This document shows, piece by piece, positions 1 to 13,069 of a stretch of DNA of 64,000 nt (the first letter of the stretch is position 1; every line of letters starts with the position of its first letter). Both the position numbers and the translations under genes were made by a program. This stretch comes from Merluccius polli (taxonomy: Eukaryota; Chordata; Actinopteri; Gadiformes; Merlucciidae). The stretch lies in NCBI GenBank assembly GCA_030340625.1, contig JAOPHQ010000851.1:124001-188000 (forward strand), written 5' to 3'. Below the pieces are notes generated by a model. That model saw nothing but the letters and a program-made list of their open reading frames with translations, did not search any database and was not told the DNA's origin.

Positions 1-29
1 CCCCTCTCGCCTCCCTGGCCGTCCCACAG

Positions 30-1134
30 GCTGTGTGTCCCTGCTGGGAATGGAGGGAGGGGGCATCGCTGAGTCCCAGATCTCTGCCTCTTCGGTCCAC
101 TATGGCCTGCTGGGACTGCAGCGCTGGGGCCCCGAGCTCGCCCGCCTCAACCACAAGGGCCTGGTGAACGCCTGGACCGCCGCGACTCACGACCGGAACC
201 CATGGATAGAGGTGAAGAAAGAACCCCAACATTATGATGAGATAAAAATAGAGGAAATCCCTGTCTGCCTTTCAGTTGTTGACCTTGGGGTTTTAATACC
301 TCAATTTAATTTAATTCAAAAGGTTTCTCTAAATGTCAGTGATGTGTGAGTGAGTGATGATGGGTCATGTGTTCATTTCTGGAGCTGGATCAACGTTGCA
401 TGAACATTGTTTCACTTATCTTCATCTATCTTTATGCTTATTTGACTCATCCATTTTTTAAATTAATTTTAAGATTCCTTTTAGTTATCTTCACTTCCCC
501 CTTGTTGTTCCATAGTATTTCATTTTTTCTTAGTTTCATAGTCCTTTTGCGTAATCGTCTGCGTTCTCCACATTTAATTTTACTACTCTCTTACTTGTAC
601 GTGCACATAACAAATAGGTATTTCAATCTTGACATCTTGAGCTTGAGCTGATTCTGCCAGCTGTGTGTGTGCGTTTCCATGGTTGCAGGTAAACCTGCAG
701 AGGACGATGCGCTTCACGGGCATGGTGACCCAGGGCGCCAGCCGGATGGGAACTGCTGAGTACATCAAGGCCTTCAAGGTGGCGTCCAGCCTAGACGGCC
801 GGGTCTACACCCTGTACAAGCCCAACACTGATAGGAAGGACTATGTGAGTCCACAGCCTAACCATACCCGTCAACCATCCCGTTTTTCCCGGCATTCTCC
901 CTTATTTTACCCGTCTCTACCGCTGTCCTCCCGTTTAAATTAGTGGTGGGCATAGATTAATTTCTTTAATCTAACTGTAATATTGGAATTAATCTAGATT
1001 AATCTAGATTAAAATGGCTCATTTGAATTCTGTCGAAGGCATTCATAATATGCGTGTGCTACCTAAATAATGACTAAAAATAAGTCTGCGCGATTGTTGA
1101 CGGGGGGGGAGAGGTGCGCGATATTGTCGACGGG

Positions 1135-1168
<34 letters not shown>

Positions 1169-3465
1169 AATGACACCGCGAATACGGACGTTTATCATCT
1201 TTTTTTAAATATATATATTTTTAAGAGGCCCCTGATTGGCCGAGGCCCCGGGCTGAAGCCCAGGTAAGCCCGTGCATTAAGGCGCCACTGCCCAGACCTA
1301 CGACCGACGGGGGGGGGGGTCGCCGGGCAGAGGACGCAGCCGTTCCGCAGCGCAGCCGTTCCGCGGCGCTTACCTTCCTTGGTGGAGATCCGGTATAGAC
1401 CCAGCTCCCAACCCAACTTTGAGAATAGATTAACGGCGATAATTTTTTTATCGCGCGATAAGAGTCTCGCGTTATCGCAGCGCGTTAACGCCGATAACGG
1501 CCCACCACTAGTTTAAATATTTCCTGTTTTTTAACTAGAGATAGACTGATATGTTTTTTTCAGGGCCGATACCGATATCGATTATTAGTAGTCAAGGAGG
1601 CAGATAACCGATATTTGGAGCCGGTATTAATTTACATAAAAAGGGAAAATATTGGCGTCAAAATTTTGAATAATACAAACTCCAACACTTAACTTCATTT
1701 AAATGCCTTTAAGCATATGTTTAATAAACAGCTTATCAGATTTTCAACATTACAACACAATTTAAACAAATAAATAGCTCCCTAAAATCAAACACACACA
1801 CACACACACACACGCTACACTCTGCTGAGCGTCTAGAGCCAGAGAAGGAGAAAGCGGACCGCTGGGCTAACGTTATGCTAAAAGCTAATCAGCCTTCACC
1901 TTAAAGCCTAATTTATACTCCTGCGTAAAATATATAGGAACTAGTTAACCCAATCCTTGTTGCACTGATATTTTAAAGCAAGTGGTTGCCGAGTGGTGAT
2001 TTTAGGATTCACTGTTTGTACCCTTGTCTAAATGTAAGGGCTATGTGGACAGTAGGGGTGGTGGGTGTTGGGAGAAAAATCTATGGCCTATTTTAAGCTA
2101 ACAACGGACCGGGCCCTTTAAGGTATCAGATCAAAAATGAGGAGTAAATAAAGAGATATAAACTGAATTAAACTGAATAGATTTATTCTTAATCAAAGCT
2201 AATCAAAGTCAACGAGTAAAAGCATATAATAATAAATATACCGCGGGTGTCGCAAAGAGCTTCGCCTCCTGAGAAGTTCTGCTGATTGTGAGCCCCGAGT
2301 CTCAGGTCACTTGGTGGTTTATAGGTTAAAAGATACGTTTGGTGTCTGGCTGTCGTCACAAGGGGTTGCAGTGATATTTCATGTTTTGCAGCTGGTTTGT
2401 TATCAGAGTTGGTTGGCGGTTTTAGTGGCCCTTTCGTGGGGAGGATGGCAACGGTGCCCAATGGCCTTGCCTCCCTTGCAGTCTATGTGTGAGTTTTTAT
2501 TAGGCAGTTGGCGTCTCTGAACACATTACCCGTTGTTTAGCTTCGCACCTGGTTTCTGTCAAGTATCGCTTATCGCTAACTATTTTGTGTCGCTATATCA
2601 GGATGCGTGGAGTGCCTTCCTGCAAAGGCATGGGGCGCCCCTATAAACCATCGAACTGTGACGGATAGTTCACGTGAGGGGTTTACTCTGAGGGGAGGGG
2701 GGAAGCGCCTAGCAAGAGGGTATGGTAAACATCTATAAACCATCACACTGTGACTGGCATTCTTGTGAAGGGATTTCTGTGAGGGGAGGGGGAGGGAGCA
2801 CTGATAAGCAATGTTTACTATGTCTGTGTTCTTTCTGGCCTTTACTATTGTGAGACCTTTTAGCATAACATTCTTAATATATAGCATAGCATTCTTAATA
2901 TTTCAATATATTTTCAATATATGTTACGCCTAACATGGGGCGGTCCAGGGCGGGGTGCCGGAACATTTCTTATTTTCAAATCCCCATGTTGACAGCTATG
3001 AGATTACAACAGATAACAAAGACTGCCTAAAATTAGACAGTGATTATAATATTCCAAGTATTTTATTTAATTAATAAAAATGGTTTTAAAAAAAAAGCTG
3101 TTGGCAGGTTCAAAACGCTTGTTCAAAACACATGGAGAGTTTCTGACCAGCAACATGACTCCCATCACACTTCCAGATGAGCCAATAGGGGGGGCACCAA
3201 CACAGACATTTGGTTGAAGAGTTCTACAGGATATGTGCACTGGCACAAATTCAACTGAATGAAACTTAAATGAATATTGTGTTTCAGGACAAATAAAGTT
3301 AGCCCAACTTTGTCTGTCAGGTGTTCATAGGGAACGTGGACAATGACGGCACCAAGACTAATCTGTTCGACCCGCCAATAATCGCCCAGTTTATCCGCAT
3401 CATCCCGGTGGTGTGTCGCAAGGCGTGCACCCTGCGTATGGAGCTGGTAGGCTGTGAGCTCAATG
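30..3465 (+). CDS. mfge8: mfge8 discoidin domain C1 (three exons)
   Basis: Exons of 182, 156 and 145 nt encode the first F5/8 C domain. It opens at CVSLLGMEGGG and closes at the Cys of LVGCELNG, the expected disulfide pair. The motif NAWTAATHDRNPWIEVNL is the conserved middle strand and VTQGASR follows it. The third exon is separated by a 2.5-kb intron filled with transposon-derived DNA. Confidence 0.9.
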
Positions 3466-6400
3466 GTATGTACACACAAACACACACGCAGCCTTTATGT
3501 GCATAAGGTTTTATTTATTCCCAGCTACTGAATAAAGTTGTTCATTAATTTGCATCTGAATACCCTTTTTTTGACAATGGTAAGTCGTGTACACACACAC
3601 AAACACACACACACACACACACACATACACACACAGCCTTTATGTGCATAGGGTTTGATTTATTCTCAGTTACTGAATAAAGTTTTTCATTAATTGGGAT
3701 CTCAATGCCCTTTTTTATTATCATACTGACACTGAAAAAACAAACACAACAACATCCCTTTTTCACCAATACCATTATTAGTGTCATGTGTGAACATATT
3801 CCAACTGGATCCATAGATCTTTTATTAAGACCATATGGGGGTGTTATTGCGCTCTAGAAATATTGCCAGGGGATACGTAGGCTGCAACTGAAGCGCATTG
3901 GATATTTTGGATGGCAAAGAGTGTTAGTCATAGTTATCAAAATATTGCATCCCCCCGGCTAGCCAGGGTGTTTAGTGGTCTATCTAATGTAACAAATGTT
4001 TATCTACCTCGCTGCTCCCTTCATCGTGTGCCAGCGTGGCTCTTGGCAACTGGTTGGCCTCATTACGTTGTATGGTGTTCCCCTGTCTGCATGTCTGTCT
4101 CCTGCAAGTGACCACATTGTGTCGTCTCTGATCCTCTCCAGTCTTGCATGCTCTGCTTTTTGTGCGTTATTGTAAAAATGGTTGTTTGTTAACTCATTTG
4201 ACATGGGACAATGCATGTCTCAAGTGAAAAGATTTGTTAGTTTAGACATGATTTCAGTTCACTTGATTATATGATAATGATTATACGTGTTGTACATATG
4301 TGTGCATCGTATCAATTCACAATTTAAACTGACTTTAGTCAATTCAAAATGCATGATTTGTAAAAAGCACTTTGGAAATCTCCAACCTCATCTCTGGCTT
4401 TACTTTAAAATGACTTTCCTCCCATTAAGTCTTCCATTTCATTATGTCAGTGCTCTGCCTTCACATCATTGGCTGCCCTTCCTTGGCATCCCCCTGCCCA
4501 TCATATTCTCTCTTTTCTTTGTTTATCACCCATCCTTCCTTTTGGTCCTCATTTTCCCCCCTCTCGCTCTCTCTCTGTCTCGGTCTCTCTCTGTCTGTCT
4601 GTCTGTCTGTCTCTGTCTCTCTCTCGGCCCTCACCTCAGTAGTGTCTTCAAACACAACAGGTTGTTCAGAGTCGCTGGGTGTCAAGTCCCGGCTGGTGTC
4701 GGACCGCCAGATCACCGCCTCCAGCGTGTTTCGTACCTGGGGCATCGAGGCGTTCACCTGGCAGCCACACTACGCCCGGCTGGACAAGCAGGGCAAGACC
4801 AACGCCTGGACCGCAGCGAGCAACAACCGCTCCGAGTGGCTGCAGGTAGGGAGCATGCAGGGCTGACTCAAGAGGCACATTTAAGAAATGGTGTGGGATG
4901 TGGGATATACATACACGTGCACTAAATGTTCCAATTGTGTCTAAGTTACAGTTAAAAAACAATATTGTAATGTATCGTTGCCACTCATGCCTGCTGTCTT
5001 GATGCTAGTGATCTGCTAATATTGGTAGAAAAAACACCACCCCGCATTGAGCAGTTTGGTTGGCTAACTTCCCACGTAGATCTAGACTTTCTGAATTCGT
5101 CTAAGCTTCTAGTTGGTATACATTAGGGCTGCAAACGATTAAACAAGTATTCGTCAAGCAAAATTACAAAAATATTGTAATTGAAAATCGTTTTGTAGTC
5201 ATTTTTCCGACATCTTATGAATACATTTTATATTATTTTTATATGTATTTTGTTAACGTTTTTGAAGAAGGATATTTAATTAAATAGTCTTCGCCATTGC
5301 ATATTGTTGTCAAGATTAAAAAAGGGTTTGTTCTTCAACGTTTAGTGGCTGGCCCGGGTAGGTGGAGTACCCCCATGTTCGACAAGTTTTACAATAATGT
5401 CCGCCCGCCAGGAATGTCCCAACATAAAAACTTCTGTGGTGGTGTATTTAAAGAATCACACATCTCAATAGTTTATGTATAGTTTGAAAGTAAGTTTTTT
5501 TTTAAGTTAGAAAGATTTTGGATATTCAACAGATATTCGCCGTTGGGCAGCGGCACTCCTCTCTATAGAGCCATGGTCAATATTTCTACACAATTGGCAA
5601 ATTACAATCTACCCCTAAAACAATAGCCTAACTAAAACACAATTAAACCGGATACACTCATGTTTCAATGTTCCCAATGGACATAACATTAAAATCGCTG
5701 TTTAGAAGTGTAGCCTATCCCGCTAGCTCTACAACAGTAAAAAGCAGGTAAAAGACTGCATGGCCAGTGGAGCTCCAGTGGGAATGTAACTCACATAGAC
5801 TGTATAACATACAGGTTAAACTGACTTTCCATATGTATACATTGGTGGAAACTATCACAGACTTCTTAGTGCAAAAAAACTTTTTGGGATTTGGATGTAT
5901 TCAAGTTTTGGGGTATTTCTTGCATCCCTAAGTTTCAAAGCTGATGTGCTCTTTTTGCATTTGAACTGACCTATAGTTCAACATAAACACTACATGGACA
6001 ACTTAACGAGGTAAAAAAGTTGGTTCTGTGAGCCATGTTCAGCTTATTATCCGAATGAGAAGCTCTTCAAATCTTCTCACTGGGAACCCATCACAATGCA
6101 TACAGATATGTTTCATAGACAAAGTAATTAGTAACTAGAAACAAATACAATCAAGTGTGCACACGCCTGAAAGCAGATTGTGCCCCCATCCTCAAGTAAA
6201 TGGTGCGAGGAACATGTGAGGAATGTGTGAGGAACATGTGAGGAGCATGTGTAATTGTTTGATCCATGTTCTCAGGTGGACCTGGAGTCTCCCAAGAGGG
6301 TCACAGGCATCATCACTCAAGGAGCCAAGGACTTTGGCTCTGTGCAGTTTGTCACCGCCTTCAAGGTTTCCTACAGCAACGACGGCCAGTCCTGGACCGT

Positions 6401-6948
6401 CGTCAAGGACGAGACCACCAGAACAGACATGGTATAGTGTGTTAGTTAAGGGTAGTGTGTGTGTAAAGTTGTTGACAGCGTAGTATGACATATTCTCTGG
6501 AACATTACACCTGGAACCATTTATATTCATACTAACCTTGATTGCTCTTCCAATCTCATCCAACAATCAATTTACCTGCCATATGTGCTCCGATGTACAA
6601 TGTGTGCAATGCACGCCAACTTGAGTAATGGAATCAAGGATTTGCAATGTCTGCAGTTTAGCTCTGACTTGACTCAAATGGAATGTCAACAGCTGGAAAG
6701 CCAGAATCTACAGTTGTATGTCAATGGAGGTGAGTGTATATATTGTCTTTTTTTAGTGGCTTTCCCTGCGTTAAGTCTCTTGTTCTTCTTCTTCTTGTGT
6801 CCAGATCTTCCAAGGCAACAGTGACAACAACGTCCACAAGAACAACGCCTTCGACCCGCCCTTCTACGCCCGTTTCGTTCGGGTGCTCCCGTGGGCGTGG
6901 CACGAGCGCATCACCCTGCGGATGGAGCTGCTGGGTTGCAATGAGTAG
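30..6948 (+). CDS. mfge8: Milk fat globule-EGF factor 8 (lactadherin), 3' part
   Basis: Secreted glycoprotein that bridges phosphatidylserine on dying cells or vesicles to integrins. Only the two C-terminal discoidin (F5/8 type C) domains are in the window; signal peptide and EGF modules lie upstream of base 1. Exons: 30-211, 689-844, 3321-3465, 4661-4845, 6276-6431, 6805-6948, all with AG acceptors and GT donors. The stop TAG is at 6946-6948, directly after the final LLGCNE. About 321 residues are encoded. C2 motifs such as GIITQGAKDFGSVQFV resemble MFGE8 more than its paralogue EDIL3, and the neighbours hapln3 and acan support MFGE8 over the EDIL3-HAPLN1-VCAN paralogon. Whether it is the a or b fish copy cannot be told. 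The first exon enters in phase 1, so an upstream exon is required. Confidence 0.93.
941..1510. mobile_element. Non-autonomous hAT-like element (MITE) in mfge8 intron
   Basis: Perfect 11-bp terminal inverted repeats (tagtggtgggc at 941-951, its complement at 1500-1510) are flanked by identical 8-bp duplications gtttaaat at 933-940 and 1511-1518. The duplication fits the hAT preference nTnnnnAn. There is no transposase ORF inside. It holds a run of about 30 G at 1133-1164 and palindromic GATAA/TTATC stretches near the right end. Confidence 0.88.
1533..1960. repeat. Interspersed repeat remnant, probable hAT-type
   Basis: The segment starting at the 'agagatagactgatatg' end and continuing with ccgatatcgatt has the look of a degenerate hAT-type repeat end. 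No matching right terminus or target duplication was found. A short (CA)n lies at 1793-1813. Family assignment is by appearance only. Confidence 0.35.
2080..2990. repeat. Repeat-like intron segment with a 92-bp tandem duplication
   Basis: Two diverged direct copies start at 2641 and 2733, each opening with ctataaaccatc and sharing a G-rich 'gaggggaggggg' core. The surrounding stretch, ending in a palindrome-like gttacgcctaacatggggcgg near 2930, may be an old retroelement fragment. No ORF of recognisable kind is present. Confidence 0.35.
3466..4660. other. mfge8: mfge8 intron between C1 and C2, simple repeats only
   Basis: Contains a direct near-duplicate of about 130 bp (cagcctttatgtgcata at about 3490 and again at about 3635, each followed by the same tail) with a (CA)n between (3592-3635), and a CT/CTGT-rich tract at 4558-4630 that serves as the acceptor pyrimidine region. 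No gene is seen. Confidence 0.6.
4661..6948 (+). CDS. mfge8: mfge8 discoidin domain C2 (three exons)
   Basis: Exons of 185, 156 and 144 nt mirror the C1 exons almost base for base in length and phase, as expected from duplication of a three-exon module. The domain begins GCSESLGVKS and ends MELLGCNE before TAG. In mammalian MFGE8 this domain carries the membrane-binding spikes; the aromatic-rich stretch TWGIEAFTWQPHYARLD is present here. Confidence 0.9.
4846..6275. other. mfge8: mfge8 intron, AT-rich, one transposon-like end
   Basis: No coding signal. 'tagggctgcaaacgatt' at about 5124 resembles a hAT-type terminus, but no partner end was found. Confidence 0.4.
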
Positions 6949-9190
6949 TTCTGTCCTCAACTCCCCCCCCCCCATGCTCATCCGCTTGTCCTGCTTCTCA
7001 AAACCACCCTGCCCAGCTCTCGGCCCTAGGGGGCGACAAACACTAGAATCCTAGTGCACGACCGTGAGAGGTGCGCCCTACCTGGTCAGTTAGAAGGGGA
7101 AAGTTTATTTTTTAATCTGTGCCCTGGTAAGGTTGATTGAAGTGAATTTCCTTCATTGCTAAGCCGACTGATTCATGTGGTTTTGGTCTAGTGTTTTTTT
7201 TGTTTTGTTTTGTCCACCCACCTTAATCCACCATATCATAAATATTGATAGCGTGTTTATTTTCTGATCTCAGAGGTCAGCAGTCTGGGGCTGGTAGTTT
7301 CATTAGTGCTAGGTGGATTATTTCTATAGTACAATTTAAAAAAGTATTGATTTGAACAAAAAAGAAATGTTGGAATTGCTAGATACCTTACAACGTAGCT
7401 TGTGTGTGTGTGGGGGGGGGGGGAATGCATAGAAAAAGGTTGTCTTTTATTGCGACAAAGAAGAAAAATTGTACAATTGTCACCGTCCTTTCTGAAGTAA
7501 CAGTTCATATTTTGCTTGCTTGTGGTTATATTTGTGATAACTTTCGTTATTTATTATTTTGTCACACTGATATTTCAAGTGCACCAGTTGGCAGGCACAC
7601 AATGAATCTTTACAATAGCTTTTACAGCATGTTGACAATAACAAAATAGTAATTTAGAGTCCAAAGTACTAACCACTAAAACATGTTGGCCTTTTATTTA
7701 CCCTGATGACATGAATACAAATCAAAACCACAAGAGCGTTCAACTCTAGTTTGACGATATAATGATTGCAAAGTCATTTGTCATCCATTTCTCTTCATGG
7801 ATTAGCTTTCTAATTCTTAGATTTAGCAACATGTTTTATAAAGTAATTGCATTGCCCTTTCCAACAATTATCATTTGGTGTTTTGTTATAGTGTTATTTC
7901 AATATTAGTAGGTATTGTGTGCTTGGCAGCTACGTATAAGTATGAAAAAGCCACAGTGGACGATGTGGAAAAAAGTCATGTCGCCTTTATGTTTAATGGC
8001 TTATTATTGCAGCATTGTTTCCAAGTTTATTTCTGCCTCAAAAAATACTTGTGTGTACTTGCGTGAGGGCCAAGCACCACTTCAATTCATAGCTGTTATT
8101 GTAGTCTATAGTATTTCCTGACATAGACTAGTCTATTACATTCATGAGTAATCAACATCATTGTAAGAATGAGCTACACAATAGGTGAGGAGGCTCTGGA
8201 TTAGTTATTTCTTTATGTTCCATCATGTCTGGGCTAACACTCTTGTATATGCTACTGAAACCTTTGTTGTTGTTGTTGCAGATAGATTTCCATTCAGTTA
8301 CTCTGTGCTTTCACATTTAAACATCCACCTTTTTTAACAGCACTTTTCAAATTTGATGTTTGTGTTTAGGTGTTTTGTAATACTATGAAACCAAAAAAAG
8401 TATTTTGCAGAAAACATGTATATTAGTTATTAGAAGAACGATGTAAAAAATGTAACGTGGTATGAGAGTTTAAACAGCTTGGGGTAATGCCTAGATTCAA
8501 GTATAGCATTATCATATGATGTACATATATATACTTTTTTTTTTTTCGCAGAAGGCATATCCTATGCCAACAATGTCACATGCATGTAATCCAAAATTGT
8601 GTCCAAATGAATGCAGGTGTGGGCCGACTGATAAGCCACGGCAACACCTGATTCTTCACGGTGGAGCTGTGATTTACCAAGTAATCAAATTTGAATTCTT
8701 ACGTTAAAATACTAACAACCGTGCATTCAGGGCCTGTGCAATATTATGTTAGTTGAACTAAATTTACTGCAAAAATACATGGGTGTGGATGGAAGCTGTC
8801 TTAACAGTTGTGTCAAACACTGTACAGTATTGGCTATTGTGGCAGGTGTGATGGTGTTGGTGGGCTATGTTATGCAGGCCTGCATGCATCTAATTGGTTG
8901 ATCAGTAGAACAGAGTTTAGGGCGTCTAGTTAAGGTTCATTAGTATCAATGGTTTGTTGTCGTTGATGATGCTGTCCAACTTATGTTACTGTAAATATGT
9001 GGTTTTATTCCTGTTCCAGTTTTATATGATTGATGAAAAAGTGTGTTTTTATGCTATCATGAAGGTTTATTTTTGTCATATTGAATTTGTTTAGGTTTTT
9101 TTTGTCTTCAACGTATACTTTTCTATATAGAGTTTCCCTTATGTTTGGCCTTTGTACATTAAAGATAATGAATAAAGAATTTATTCCACC
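6949..9190 (+). other. mfge8: Probable mfge8 3' UTR
   Basis: AT-rich, free of long ORFs and of obvious transposons, ending at a consensus polyadenylation signal. A 2.2-kb 3' UTR is plausible for this family but the true end is inferred. Confidence 0.5.
9171..9176 (+). terminator. mfge8: Candidate polyadenylation signal AATAAA for mfge8
   Basis: AATAAA, preceded by attaaa-like sequence at 9159, is the clearest + strand poly(A) signal after the mfge8 stop. Cleavage would be expected about 15-25 nt downstream. Confidence 0.45.
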
Positions 9191-10755
9191 AGTATAATGG
9201 ATTCAGTGTGTGTTGTGTGGATGGAGCTGTTGGCCTACATGAATACATTGGATTTAAGCTTGAGAAGCACTGGAATCAATCTAGCCACTTTCCATTTAAA
9301 AGGTGGAGGATCAAAAGAACGGCATTCTGGGCCATATTGGCTATTTACCATTTATACACCCTGGGGGCCCCAAGTCCTTTCTTTAAAGATCCTATCTTCT
9401 AGGGCTGTCATTACCCATCTCATTTTCTGTGCAGGCCGGGGAAGGTCATGCTAACAATGGTTAAGTCTCTGTCAGCACGGTTACATCTTTTACATTCACA
9501 TGGATAGAAACCCTTGGCTCATGTTTGTCCTTTCAGACAATTCTCCTCTCACACACTCACAGCTTTTTTTGTCACTAAGATTCACATATAAATCTCTAAT
9601 TTGGGTCGCCACCCTTTAAAATGATAAAGCAACTTTTGACCACACAAGGTAATATTTGATGGGTCTTGTTTGATGGGAATAACAAGGGTGCAATGATGTC
9701 AGAGTTTCCATGTAATTGCCATGATGTAGTGGTGCTACACAACAAACCATCTGGTTGGCTCTACTGCTCAGTGTTCGTAATGACAGCTTTCTCTGCTCTG
9801 TGTCCCTTCAAATCTCTACAGTGGTTTGTCCACCTCTTCCTGTTTAAGAACTGGGGGAACAATCATCATTCTGAAAACATTGGTGTGGCCAGTTTGGTCT
9901 ATGGTAGAATAAGATGGGGGAAGTACAGATGCCTTTCATGCGCCTTGTTTTATTTGGTTGGATGTGGTGCTGCTGAGAAGCAGTAAAGGGAATGGGTGGA
10001 ATCGTTGCATTCCTATGTTGTCTTTTCCCTCATGGATGTATTCATTCACAAAAAGACCTGCGATCCTATGCTACATGTCTTCCCTCTCTCTTTCAACCCA
10101 TGATAAAAATACAAAAAAGGCTCAAGTAATGTTTTACTATTTAAATGTTGTATCTTGTTAGCCTATTATTAATTGAATGCGCAACATTCAAATAGCCTGC
10201 TAGGAATTCGTATTTATTATTTATTATTCTAATTTAGCATTTATGGAGCATGTTTCCATGTCCATCATAAAACGAATATTAGAACGCCATACAATCAACA
10301 ACTTTAGTGTTGAATTGTGATAGTTTGAAATAGCCTGGCTTCTTTAATCCTGCTGCCAGCATTATGTCTCATTTCCTCAGATGCTAAGTGGACTGGAAGG
10401 AGGGAGTCCTTGTTCCAGGGAAACCAGGAAGCCAGAGGCGTCCAACCTGAGTCTTCAGGACATGGAGAACAATTACCAGTTCAGAGATCTGCCCTCACTT
10501 TTGAATAAAGAAAGCCTTGTAGAAGGAAAAAATGATAACTGTTTATAAATAGTTGATGTTACATTTCAGGCCCCAAACCAGGAAAGTTGCACAAATGTGT
10601 TGTTCATTCAGCTCACTTTCTTTCTTTCCATCAGCTGCATTTATTGGCCTTGTAAAACATTTAGGACCAACTCACACACAGTTGCGGACACACGCTGAGT
10701 ATTTTTTTGCAGGCGACAACAGACGATAGAACCCCATGGACTTCAATCAAACCAC

Positions 10756-10818
<63 letters not shown>

Positions 10819-11181
10819 ACAGAGCCTCATTAACACCCATTCTAATTTGTTCTCCTTTTATGTGTTTGGGTCCTGGGCCCGGGCCAAACCACCCTCTCTT
10901 GGGTTTCTGTGTTGACTGTTGCAAAAAAGAAAAAAGGAAGAAATTACACCCTTTAAGAACCGCAGTCACCCAGCAGTTGACAGGGCTGCTGGTATTTGGG
11001 GCCCCAGGCCAGAGCCTTTCATCTGGGGCTTTAAGAAGAGCCTGGCCTGGTCTCTTCAAACACTCACAACCATTATGGCTGAGACACACACATACACAGA
11101 CAGACACACACACACACACACAGTGCTGACAAATACCTTTTACGTTTAATTTTTAGGAATATGGATGCTACCTGAAAGGGT

Positions 11182-11185
<4 letters not shown>

Positions 11186-11245
<60 letters not shown>
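11186..11245. repeat. (CT)n microsatellite
   Basis: About 30 uninterrupted CT units. Confidence 0.95.
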
Positions 11246-11248
<3 letters not shown>

Positions 11249-11899
11249 CTGTTGCCAAAGTAACCATTCTATCATTCAATGTATATCATTAGAAAAAAAG
11301 AAAAGAGAAGTAGGTGTTAGAGGACAGGATTATTTTAGTACGAGATGACAGAAGGGTTTTATTTCTCTCTGGCAGATACGTTATTTTTGCAACCCCTGCT
11401 ATCACCTTCGAGTCACAAAAACATCCTCTAATTTTAGACCTGGAAAGAAAAGAGTGCTAAAGTGTGAACACAACAACGTACATGTACCTCTCCCCATCAT
11501 TCAGTCCAGGCCATAACAGTCTGGTCTCTTTCCAATGGGGGCTCCCGACAGCTTTTTCCTCTTCCTCTACCCTGAGAGTTGCGGTGGTCTGGGCTTGTTG
11601 TTATGTCTGCTGCATGTCACTCAGTAAGTGCAGAATAACTAACAGTGGTTAACCTCAGGGGGCGGGGGGGGGGGGGGGGCATCGCATGAGGATGGGGCTA
11701 AGCCGCTAAGGGTAACCCAGCCTGAAGAATGCTACCCTTGGTATGGAGCACTGGTTCTCCATGGAATGAGCTGGTGGACCAGGTTTCTCAGGCTCCTCTC
11801 TCCATACACTCACGCTGAACGCAAGTGAATGAGGCATAATGGGTTTCTGTAAATGGGTGTGTGTGTGTGTGTGTGTGTATATGCATAGAAAGAGATGTG

Positions 11900-11902
<3 letters not shown>

Positions 11903-11970
<68 letters not shown>
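11903..11970. repeat. (GA)n microsatellite with adjoining G run
   Basis: About 34 GA units followed directly by ten G; a homopurine tract of about 80 bases that could form triplex DNA. Confidence 0.95.
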
Positions 11971-11980
<10 letters not shown>

Positions 11981-12527
11981 AGAGGGCTTGCTTTTTTGTA
12001 CGTTGTTGCGTTCGTGCTTGTGTGCACGTGTGTGTCTGTTCAATGTTTCTGCACAGATGACTCACACACACACACACACCACACACACACACACAACTGT
12101 CTGTGTCAGTCTCTTACTCACCTGTGGTAGCATCTTTGGTCCAGAGATTCCAGACCATCGCAGGCCACATGCCTCTCCCACTTTACAGCCGTGACCGTGT
12201 GTCTAAGTGTGTGACCGTGTGTCTAAGTGTGTGTCTAAGTGTGTGTGTGTGTGTGTGTGTCTGTGTGTGTGTGTGTGTGTCAGAAGGGCATCTCCCATCT
12301 GCTCTTCAACAGAGGATATACCGACACATTCTTCGCAGCCCCAGAAGAGTATTGGAAGTGCTTTTGTTTTCCACCGCACGCTGCTATTATTACAGCCCTT
12401 TGAGTGAAATATGAGAATCACTGACCAGATTTGCCAATGTTATTTCAGGCCACAGCCAAACAAGACGCACAAGCACTTGGGAGCATTATTATTCAGCCTC
12501 TCAACAACGACGTGAGACATGTGCTAA

Positions 12528-12586
<59 letters not shown>

Positions 12587-13069
12587 TGGAGCCACAGTCA
12601 TATAGGGTTGTGGCACACATCTCGACTCTGTGGTTTATTAGCTTTACCTCAAGCCAAAGGGAACCAACACAGCCTTAACTGTCCTTTATTCACCAGGTCA
12701 GAGCCAGGCATCTGACCTGGTCTCTTTCACCCCCCCCCCCCCCCCCTAATGATTTACACCAAGACGACCCTGGACATGTTTGTTAAGTGTTGTTGTATTT
12801 AAATGTCTGTTAAAGCCAGCCAGCCAGCAGGTCACCCCTGGTTGAACCATTCCGTTTTACAATATCCTAGGTCGTAAAATACACCTGCATTGTAAAACGC
12901 CGATGACGTCATTTTCTTCTGCTCGTATCGATAAACGATGGTGGCATTTCTAAGGAAACCAAACCATGCTATTATTCGTCAATTTAGTTACGATATATCA
13001 TCTTCATTCCTGGGATGATGTTTTTTTGTTTTCTTCTCCAAAACAAACGAAAATAGTTTTTCCTCTAGC

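Larger units (their letters stand above)
9191..13069. other. Intergenic region, microsatellite-rich
   Basis: Between mfge8 and hapln3. It holds (CA)n 10757-10812, (CT)n 11186-11245, a G run near 11662-11680, (GT)n 11857-11878, (GA)n 11903-11970 followed by a G run, (CA)n 12062-12093, GT-rich 12199-12280, (GT)n 12531-12585 and a C run at 12731-12746. Open frames here are readings of these repeats. No gene is supported. Confidence 0.7.

Noticed and set aside
2080..2990. Solo LTR of a retroelement
   Set aside because: Suggestive ends near 2930, but no second boundary, target duplication or coding remnant was seen; left as an unclassified repeat.
5120..5200. hAT-type transposon end (tagggctgcaaacgatt)
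   Set aside because: No inverted partner or target duplication was found, so no element is called.
30..6948. EDIL3 instead of MFGE8
   Set aside because: C2 residues (GSVQFV) and the HAPLN3/ACAN neighbours favour MFGE8; EDIL3 would sit next to HAPLN1 and VCAN.
10661..12715. Numerous open frames of Thr-His, Cys-Val, Arg-Glu or Ser-Leu repeats
   Set aside because: All are readings of dinucleotide microsatellites.
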